Assembly (NCBI GenBank): GCA_038237225.1
Contig: JBBRYX010000001.1
Span: forward strand, 62,001 to 126,000
DNA: 64,000 nucleotides
Direction: 5' to 3'
DNA from: DASVUC01 sp038237225
Lineage (GTDB): Bacteria > Planctomycetota > Phycisphaerae > Tepidisphaerales > Tepidisphaeraceae
The notes below the pieces were generated by a model that was given only the letters and a program-made list of their open reading frames with translations, was not told where the DNA came from and ran no database searches. A program made the translations under genes and the position numbers. Below, piece by piece: positions 58,465 through 64,000 of the stretch (position 1 is the stretch's first letter; each line of letters starts with the position of its first letter).

Positions 58465-59708
58465 ATCTGGGCCGGAAGAAACTGATTCATGCGGCTTGGG
58501 TTTTCACACCGGGGAAACCAGGGGAGACTCTAATTGCGAATGCCGCCGTGGTGTTCGAAGCGGGGCGGATCCTGGCGGTTGGTCCGATCCTTGAGATGCG
58601 GCGGGATCACGCCGATGCGCAGATCATCGACGCGACGGATTCGATTCTTCTTCCGGGACTTGTGAATCCGCACACGCACCTTGAGCTGTCACTGTGCTCG
58701 AACTGTCCGGCGAGCGCTTCGTTCACGGACTGGCTGCTGTCGCTTGCGGGGCGGATCGGGTCGGCGCGAGACTTCGGCTCAGCGACGCGGGCGGGGATTG
58801 CACAGTGTATTCGGTTCGGCGTCACGACGGTCGGTGACATTTCGCAGCAGATGCAGATCACGCGGCCGATTCTCGCGGAGTCGCCGTTGCGGACGGTCAG
58901 CTACGGGGAAGTTCTGGGTTTGGCGAAGATCAAGTTTCGCTACGGAGAACTTTTTCCGCGGGCGATTGACCGAAGCTACGAGTCGGAGAAGTTTCAGACG
59001 GCGATTACGCCGCATGCGCCGTACACGGTGGATGTTTCGGGCTACGTTGAATGTCTGGAGACGGCGAAGCTGCATGGATTGCCCATTGCGACGCATCTGG
59101 CGGAGCTTCCTTATGAAGAAGAGTTTCTGCGTGAGCACACGGGGCCGCTGCGCGAATTGTATGAGACGCTGAAATCGTGGAGCGAACCGGTGGAGACGTT
59201 TGCCGGCTCGCCGATTCAGTTTGCGCAGCACGTCGGAATCCTCTCGCATCCGACGCTTCTGGCGCATGTCAATTATTGTAATGATGAAGAGCTGGCACTG
59301 CTGGCGGCGGGGCGCGCGAGCGTAGTGTATTGCCCGCGGACCCATCGATATTTCGGCCATCCGCCGCACCGGTTTCGGGACATGCTTGATGCCGGAATCA
59401 ATGTCGCGGTGGGGACGGATTCTTGCGCATCATCTTCCAATCTGAACGTGATGGATGATCTGCGGCTTGTGCACGAGCTGAACCCGGAGATCTCGGCGGG
59501 GACTTTATTCAGTCTGATCACGCGGAATGCGGCGCGGGCGCTGCAAGTGGAGGACGAGGTGGGGTCGCTGACGCCGGGGCGATACGCGGACTTCACGCTG
59601 TTCCGCGCGACAACTGAAGATCCGCTTCTCGGTATTCTGGAGTCGGATGCGGCGGCGAGTGGAATCTATATCAACGGAGAACCAGCGGCGCCGGGTCAGC
59701 TTCCGTGA
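58461..59708 (+). CDS. Amidohydrolase, MtaD/TrzA-like deaminase family
   Basis: The 415-residue protein has the metal-dependent TIM-barrel hydrolase signature: the first metal motif LLPGLVNPHTHLELS near residue 70, FQTAITPHAPYTVD near 185, PIATHLAEL near 210, and VAVGTDSCASSSNLNVMDDL near 315 with the catalytic Asp. It closes with GSLTPGRYADFTLF in the beta-sandwich domain. Relatives deaminate S-adenosylhomocysteine, methylthioadenosine, guanine or s-triazines. The start overlaps the upstream helical protein's stop. It is cytoplasmic; the substrate is uncertain. The 3' end overlaps the convergent PH-domain gene by 13 bp. Confidence 0.9.
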   Translation: MNLGRKKLIHAAWVFTPGKPGETLIANAAVVFEAGRILAVGPILEMRRDHADAQIIDATDSILLPGLVNPHTHLELSLCSNCPASASFTDWLLSLAGRIGSARDFGSATRAGIAQCIRFGVTTVGDISQQMQITRPILAESPLRTVSYGEVLGLAKIKFRYGELFPRAIDRSYESEKFQTAITPHAPYTVDVSGYVECLETAKLHGLPIATHLAELPYEEEFLREHTGPLRELYETLKSWSEPVETFAGSPIQFAQHVGILSHPTLLAHVNYCNDEELALLAAGRASVVYCPRTHRYFGHPPHRFRDMLDAGINVAVGTDSCASSSNLNVMDDLRLVHELNPEISAGTLFSLITRNAARALQVEDEVGSLTPGRYADFTLFRATTEDPLLGILESDAAASGIYINGEPAAPGQLP

Positions 59709-60313
59709 CAGCCTTGTTTGGCGCGGTTGACGGTGGCGACAATGACTTCGCGAACTTGGGCCGGCTTTGAAACCGTTTGCCAGGTTCCGACGGGGATGGA
59801 ATCGTCGGCGGGGATGATCTCGATGGAGCCGACCACACAGATTCGCTCGCGGGCGGGCGAGAAAATCCGGGTCCGGGCGACCTTGCGCAGGGGGCAGTCG
59901 AAGATGTTGAGATTGAACACGCCGGAGATTTTGACGATGCGCAGATCGGTGAGGACATACAGGCGGTTGCTCCACTGGACGACGGCCCACATGAGGCGGG
60001 CGGCGATGGCGAATGAGCCGGCCTCCAGCAGCACGCGGGGATGAACGGGGGGCAGGTGGTCGCCAAGGAGCCTGGCGAGAATCATGAGAGCGACGGTTGC
60101 GGCGACAAAGGCGAGCGAGCTTAGAGGGATGAACCAGATCGAGGGTTTGAGAATGAGGATGACGAGCTCGCCGTCTCGCAGAACGTGCCGGGTGAGCAGG
60201 GCCGCGAGAGAAGTGACCAGCGGCATGTCGGCGGTCGCGGCGCCGGCCGCACCTTCGATGGGATGCAGGGACGAAACACGCTCCTGAACATCCTTTTCAT
60301 TCGCCGCAACCAT
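59696..60313 (-). CDS. Membrane protein with bacterial PH (bPH2-like) domain
   Basis: The ATG at 60313, preceded by AGGAAGG, gives 205 residues. There are two membrane helices (SIWFIPLSSLAFVAATVALM and AGSFAIAARLMWAVVQW) followed by a bPH2-type beta domain (LYVLTDLRIVKISGVFNLNI, TRIFSPARERICVVGSIEI, then GTWQTVSKPAQVREVIVATV). The layout matches YdbS/YdbT-like membrane proteins of unknown function. The helices lie before the PH part, so the domain faces the cytoplasm. It ends against the amidohydrolase gene. Confidence 0.8.
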   Translation of the reverse strand: MVAANEKDVQERVSSLHPIEGAAGAATADMPLVTSLAALLTRHVLRDGELVILILKPSIWFIPLSSLAFVAATVALMILARLLGDHLPPVHPRVLLEAGSFAIAARLMWAVVQWSNRLYVLTDLRIVKISGVFNLNIFDCPLRKVARTRIFSPARERICVVGSIEIIPADDSIPVGTWQTVSKPAQVREVIVATVNRAKQGCHGS

Positions 60314-60388
60314 AACTTGCCTTCCTAAAGGACCCACGGCTGAAGCCATGGGCTTGGCCTTGCCTCTTACCTCTTGCCTCTTGCCCTC

Positions 60389-60946
60389 TTACTTCCCAAT
60401 CACTTCACTCTTGAGCGTCACAATATCGGGTAGATTGCGGTAGAAGTCATTGTAATCGAGCCCGTAGCCGACGACGAATTCATCGGGGATTTCGAAGCCG
60501 ATGTAATCTGCCTGCACATCGCGAGCGCCTTCTCGGTCCTTGCGAAGGAGGACGCAAACTTTCACGGTCGCCGCACCGAGCGATTCCATGACGGGGACGA
60601 CCGCGCGGATGGTGCCGCCGCTGTCGAGGATGTCGTCGAGAATTACGACGTGACGGCCTTTTACGTCGCCAAGCTGCTGTGAAAGCACCTGTGTCCCCTG
60701 GGTGCGAACGCTCTTGCCGGGATAGCTGCTGACGGTCATCAGACCAATCTTCATAGGCATCGGGATCTGGCGGATCAGATCGCAGCAGAAGATCATCGCC
60801 CCGGTGAGAATGGGGACGATGGTGATCTCCGCCTCGCCGGTCATCTTCGGCTCGGAGTGATCCTCCATGATCTGCCTGGCCAGTTCCTTCACGCGCTGGG
60901 CAATTTCATCTTTTGAAATGAGCACGCGGTCGATGTCTCGCTGCAT
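60389..60946 (-). CDS. hpt: Hypoxanthine(-guanine) phosphoribosyltransferase
   Basis: Hpt salvages hypoxanthine or guanine to IMP or GMP using PRPP. The ATG at 60946 gives 185 residues beginning MQRDIDRVLISKDEIAQRVK. The PRPP-binding motif VVILDDILDSGGTIRAV is near residue 102, with PILTGAMIFCCDLIRQI near 48 and the C-terminal purine-contacting FVVGYGLDYNDFYRNLPDI near 160. The frame is open upstream to 61204, but that part is a repeat and leader. The size is that of the standard bacterial enzyme, so the call is secure. Confidence 0.95.
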   Translation of the reverse strand: MQRDIDRVLISKDEIAQRVKELARQIMEDHSEPKMTGEAEITIVPILTGAMIFCCDLIRQIPMPMKIGLMTVSSYPGKSVRTQGTQVLSQQLGDVKGRHVVILDDILDSGGTIRAVVPVMESLGAATVKVCVLLRKDREGARDVQADYIGFEIPDEFVVGYGLDYNDFYRNLPDIVTLKSEVIGK

Positions 60947-61013
60947 GGCGTCACTGTATCGAAATACGGTCCTGGAGAACAATTGCAGGCAGACGTGGAC
61001 ATAGCCTCGAACA

Positions 61014-61080
61014 GCAGGGGCGACACTTGTGTCGCACGCTTTCCATGGCAAGGCAGAGGGCGACACAAGTGTCGCCCCTA
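61014..61080. repeat. Palindromic repeat with GGGGCGACACTTGTGTCGC arms
   Basis: GGGGCGACACTTGTGTCGC (61017-61035) pairs with GCGACACAAGTGTCGCCCC at the right end, 61060-61078. The arm cores GACACTTGTGTC and GACACAAGTGTC are themselves palindromic. It lies between hpt and the flippase-like gene. Confidence 0.85.
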
Positions 61081-61147
61081 CAATAGAACATCTCGTGTCG
61101 GTTGTTAAATCGGACTGCAATCGGATGGCATCCCTGCTAGAATTCTG

Positions 61148-62863
61148 GTGTTGACGCAGCCAGCCGATCCAACCCCCCGCCCGGACCCTCAGCCGCCTGA
61201 CCAACGCCTGCGCGTGCTTGATTACGGCCCGCGCGTTCAGAAGTTTTTGACCGACTACGCATGGTTTCTAGTGCGGAACGTTATTGGCTGGCTCCTGATT
61301 CTGCTGTCGCTGCCGATCGGTCTGACGCTGCCGGGACCGGGGGGATTGCCGGTCTTTCTCATTGGGTTTGCGCTGGTGACGTTTCCGGGAAAACGGCGGC
61401 TGACGGCGCGTTTTCTGCGGGGGCGGCGGCTTCACCTGGAGCATTCGTGGTATACGACCTTCGCAGGATTTGTGGCCATCGTTATTCCAGGCATCGTCCT
61501 GTGGGTCGCGGCTGTTCGTTATGAAGCGCAACTGCGGGAGATGATCCGCTCGTATGCTCCGAAGCGGCTGGTTTACTTCCTCATTCCACTTCTCATGATC
61601 ACGGTGACCTGGCTGGTCACGCGATTGAGTTTGAATCTGCTCAACGTGCTGCTTAAAAGCCTGCCGATCATTCGGCGTCGGATGCGGCCATGGCTTCGGC
61701 GCTGGGGCGTGAACGTGCTTCCCCCGCGCAAGCGGACGGAGACGGATGAGATTCTCGAGTTGGATCCGAGCTATCGACGCCGGGCGCTGTATGTGTGGAA
61801 CGGGGCGAAGCCCTGGCTGTGGCGATCGGCGGGGGTTGCGATCACCGGGACAATCTTCTTCTACATGTTCCGGAAGATCGCGCTGCACTGGCATGAGCCG
61901 GCAATTCGCGAGCGCGTGCTCGCTACAAGCATTCCGCGATTTCTGCTGGCGAGCGTGATGTTCGCGCTCTTTCTGTTTGCGTTTCGGGCATTTTCATGGC
62001 GGAAGGCGCTGAAGGGTTTTGGTTACAAGCTGCCATACCGCGCCGCGGTGCGCATCTGGTCAATCTCCGAACTCGCCCGGTATCTGCCGGGATCCATCTG
62101 GCAGGTTGTGGGGCGTGTTTATTTATGCAAGCCGTATGGGATTCCGGGCGCGATCGTGTCGACCAGCCAGATTCTGGAATTGTCGACGTTCCTGCTCGCC
62201 AATGTATTGATCGCGGTGCCGTGCCTGTTGTTCGCGGGAACGAAGTCGGCCCGCATGGGTGATGCAAAGCCGTGGTTTTTCGTGGCGATGGCGCTGGCGC
62301 CGCTGCTGGCCGTGGTGCTTCACCCAAAGGTATTTTACGGGATCACCAATCGCATCCTGGCGCGAGTGGGGAAGCCGGCAATCACGCTGCGGCTTCGGGG
62401 ATACAAATTATTTGGACTTCTGGTGTGGTCGATTTTTGGATTGTTGTTCCAGTCGCTGGCGGTTTTTCTGCTTCTGCATGAACCGCTGGGATTGCCGTGG
62501 ACGAAATGGTGGGTGGTGGCGGGCGCTTATTGTCTTGCCTGGATCGCCGGATTTTTAGCGATATGGGCGTCCGGGGGGCTCGGCGTGCGTGAAATTGTGT
62601 TTGTGGCGGTGATGCGGATCGCGATACCGCACCGGTTTCGAGATCAGTTTGGCGATCCCGCTTCGTTCGCGGCGCTACTCGCATTTTTGAGCTTGCTCCT
62701 GCGCCTGTGGACCTTTGTTGGAGAGATCATGCTCACCAGCGTCAGTGCGCTTTGGGATTATCGAGGATTGCTTGCACTTCCGAATGCTCCGGGGCAACTC
62801 AAGGTCGCGGAAGTTGATCGTCGGGAAGAAGAGTCGCGGACGCCGACGTCGTCGGCGGCTTGA
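61148..62863 (+). CDS. Flippase-like integral membrane protein (UPF0104/LPG-synthase TM type)
   Basis: The 571-residue protein starts at a GTG with a Pro-rich end. An N-terminal pair of membrane helices with the PGPGG loop (LPIGLTLPGPGGLPVFLIGF) resembles the PGPGW family. A cytoplasmic basic segment follows (RRMRPWLRRWGVNVLPPRKR), then a C-terminal region of eight or so helices with the lysylphosphatidylglycerol synthase TM/AglD-like signature (ISELARYLPGSIWQVVGRVY, then GGLGVREIVFVAVM). Such proteins move lipids or act with glycosyltransferases and aminoacyl-lipid synthases. No soluble catalytic domain follows, so a flippase-like role is likely. The 3' end overlaps the convergent TM-protein gene by 65 bp. 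Confidence 0.8.
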   Translation: MLTQPADPTPRPDPQPPDQRLRVLDYGPRVQKFLTDYAWFLVRNVIGWLLILLSLPIGLTLPGPGGLPVFLIGFALVTFPGKRRLTARFLRGRRLHLEHSWYTTFAGFVAIVIPGIVLWVAAVRYEAQLREMIRSYAPKRLVYFLIPLLMITVTWLVTRLSLNLLNVLLKSLPIIRRRMRPWLRRWGVNVLPPRKRTETDEILELDPSYRRRALYVWNGAKPWLWRSAGVAITGTIFFYMFRKIALHWHEPAIRERVLATSIPRFLLASVMFALFLFAFRAFSWRKALKGFGYKLPYRAAVRIWSISELARYLPGSIWQVVGRVYLCKPYGIPGAIVSTSQILELSTFLLANVLIAVPCLLFAGTKSARMGDAKPWFFVAMALAPLLAVVLHPKVFYGITNRILARVGKPAITLRLRGYKLFGLLVWSIFGLLFQSLAVFLLLHEPLGLPWTKWWVVAGAYCLAWIAGFLAIWASGGLGVREIVFVAVMRIAIPHRFRDQFGDPASFAALLAFLSLLLRLWTFVGEIMLTSVSALWDYRGLLALPNAPGQLKVAEVDRREEESRTPTSSAA

Positions 62864-63044
62864 GCTGCTCCTTCTCTCTCGGCAGGACCGTTGTGAAGTA
62901 AAGCGCCAGAAGGAAGCCCACCCAGACCGCAAGAGCCACCATTAAAATTGTGAAAAGACCGCGGCGCGGCTTGAGAGCGGGAACCTCTTCTGCCTCGGTG
63001 ATTTTAAGATCCCCCTGCCGCCCGACCGCTTGAGCTTTGCTCAT
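62799..63044 (-). CDS. Single-TM protein coupled to the Minf_1886 gene
   Basis: The 81-residue product has a polar, acidic N-terminal part (MSKAQAVGRQGDLKITEAEE), one membrane helix (LFTILMVALAVWVGFLLALYF) and a Pro/Thr-rich end. Its start overlaps the upstream stop (ATGA), and its end overlaps the convergent flippase gene by 65 bp. No family was recognised. The coupling suggests a shared function with the Minf_1886 protein. Confidence 0.7.
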   Translation of the reverse strand: MSKAQAVGRQGDLKITEAEEVPALKPRRGLFTILMVALAVWVGFLLALYFTTVLPREKEQLKPPTTSASATLLPDDQLPRP

Positions 63045-63451
63045 ATCAGTTTCTCGAAACGATATTCGCGCTCAAACGCCCGGGTGAAGTCGTAGACTTC
63101 GCGGAAATCGTCGGGGGTATCTGCTTCAGTAGCCTGGAGGATTCCGTTCTCGACCAGAGCGAAGACGATCTTGCCGAAGTCGTTGGTTCGGCGGATGTTC
63201 CACTTGGCAAGCACGGTGCGGGCGAGGAGGCCCCAGCGGTTTAGAGCAAAGTCGCGGATGCCCTCGCAGAGTTCCTGTCCGCTGACGTGCCGCATGACGC
63301 GGCCTTCGTCTTTGCAAATTCCGTGGATTTTACGGACGGTGTAGGCAAGGCCCTGCTGTACGAATTCGTAAGCCTCTACGGGATACAGTCCCGCTTCATG
63401 CGAGACATCGTGCAGCGTCTTCTCCGAACGAACAGGCTTTGAAGGCGGCAT
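63041..63451 (-). CDS. Minf_1886-family conserved protein
   Basis: The ATG at 63451 gives 136 residues with the sequence features of the Minf_1886 family (found in planctomycetes and verrucomicrobia): YPVEAYEFVQQGLAYTVRKI, HVSGQELCEGIRDFALNRWG, LAKWNIRRTNDFGKIVFALV and TPDDFREVYDFTRAFEREY. It is soluble and cytoplasmic. The family has no assigned function. Its start is preferred to the ATG at 63487. The family call is from memory of the motif and has not been checked in a database. Confidence 0.85.
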   Translation of the reverse strand: MPPSKPVRSEKTLHDVSHEAGLYPVEAYEFVQQGLAYTVRKIHGICKDEGRVMRHVSGQELCEGIRDFALNRWGLLARTVLAKWNIRRTNDFGKIVFALVENGILQATEADTPDDFREVYDFTRAFEREYRFEKLI

Positions 63452-63683
63452 GGTTGATACTTTATCAAAGCGCACCGGCCTCGCCAACAGGAACTCTGGG
63501 AGGAATTATGAGTTAAGTCCGGAGATTTGTTGAACGATTTGACCGATTGGCGTCGTCCGAGATACGAGAAGACGGGCAATTGGCACAAGATGCGGGCAAC
63601 GGTGACGGTTTTTGCGTTCAGGGCGGTAGTTCCTATAATCGCGCGCCGACGGTGGAACACGCGGGAGGTCTGACCTGAATCCG

Positions 63684-63706
63684 CGCCGGGCAAGCCCGGC
63701 GGCTAA
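63684..63706. repeat. GC-rich hairpin followed by GCTAAA
   Basis: CGCCGGGC-AA-GCCCGGCG is a perfect 8-bp stem with an AA loop, followed by GCTAAA. It is a member of the hairpin family of 2660-2685, here upstream of the lipoprotein gene. Confidence 0.75.
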
Positions 63707-63751
63707 ATGGATTCTCCGCCAGGTTTTCCGACTTACGAATGGAGTCTGTGC

Positions 63752-64000
63752 ATGTGGAAGGCTGCGCGTCGTGCATCCGGGGTTGCGTTGGTGGCCGGTT
63801 TGATTGTCGGATGCCATATCTCCGGAAGGGATCCGGAACCATTTAATCCCCGCGCGGCAACGATGGGGGAGCGAGAGAATTCCGGGGGAAACCCGATGCG
63901 GCCGGTGCGTCCGCTGCCGACGACGCTCGAGAGCCCTTACATCGATCAACCCACCACCCAGAAGAACAAATACCCCCCTGCCACGGGGCCGTCATTGGAT
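63752..64000 (+). CDS. Lipoprotein gene, 5' part only
   Basis: An ATG at 63752, preceded by GGAG at 8 bases, opens a frame that runs 83 codons to the window end. The product has a lipoprotein signal (ASGVALVAGLIVGC, Cys near residue 22) and then a Pro/Arg/Thr-rich stretch (PVRPLPTTLESPYIDQPTTQ). The rest lies outside the window. The function cannot be judged from this piece; many planctomycete envelope proteins begin in this way. Confidence 0.8.
   Translation, partial: MWKAARRASGVALVAGLIVGCHISGRDPEPFNPRAATMGERENSGGNPMRPVRPLPTTLESPYIDQPTTQKNKYPPATGPSLD

Noticed and set aside
1..64000. CRISPR array, prophage or IS transposase
   Set aside because: No regularly spaced direct repeats with unique spacers, and no transposase or phage structural genes were found.

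Overview
The window is a GC-rich bacterial chromosome segment that most likely comes from the Planctomycetota, class Phycisphaerae or a relative. This rests on four things: a protein of the Minf_1886 type (known from planctomycetes and verrucomicrobia), an exported RTX protein beginning with an LERRxLL signature, a rearranged division/cell-wall cluster, and an unusually high load of palindromic intergenic repeats. The taxonomic call is inference; there is no rRNA or tRNA gene in the window, and no phage, IS transposase or CRISPR array was seen.

Layout. 1-5.5 kb (minus strand): 5'-end part of aconitase, a sugar-phosphate isomerase-like TIM barrel, EF-Ts and ribosomal protein S2. 6-10.5 kb: TraB-like exported protein, a Pro/Arg-rich lipoprotein, an exported PDZ protein overlapping an aminoglycoside-phosphotransferase-like kinase. 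11-25 kb (plus strand): division and cell-wall cluster in permuted order, ftsW-murG-murC-murB-ddl-ftsQ-like-membrane protein, then mraZ-(850 bp leader)-rsmH-LysM protein-ftsL-like-zinc ribbon protein-ftsI. No ftsA, ftsZ, murD/E/F or mraY is present here. 25-41 kb: queA, an exonuclease/phosphatase-like lipoprotein, xerD, a degenerate UvrC-like protein, a small exported protein with a sorting-like tail, a LacI regulator, a band-7 protein, a YjdF-like membrane protein, a methyltransferase, an HTH-REC regulator, a glycosyltransferase, an orphan secretin and a 24-codon very basic gene with its own terminator.

41.2-47.4 kb (minus strand) is the most interesting region. It is a tightly packed operon with three proteins that look like eukaryotic/archaeal ESCRT-III (Snf7/CHMP) proteins. 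One carries a winged-helix-like segment in front of the Snf7-like coil, as in CHMP7. They are encoded with a Ser/Thr kinase bearing two zinc ribbons, two further zinc-ribbon membrane proteins, a two-TM protein and two 42-residue single-TM microproteins; a HicAB toxin-antitoxin pair sits in the middle. The genes overlap or nearly touch, which suggests a membrane-remodelling system under kinase control. The assignment is by eye and needs profile and structure searches.

47.5-64 kb: membrane protein, CorA-type transporter, another membrane protein, alpha-glucan phosphorylase, Uup-like ABC-F protein, RTX protein, TolB-like propeller lipoprotein, an amidohydrolase with a coupled upstream partner, a PH-domain membrane protein, hypoxanthine phosphoribosyltransferase, a flippase-like integral membrane protein, a Minf_1886 protein with a coupled TM protein, and the start of a lipoprotein gene cut by the window end. 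Most intergenic gaps hold palindromic repeats of several families, some nested and some shared between distant sites.
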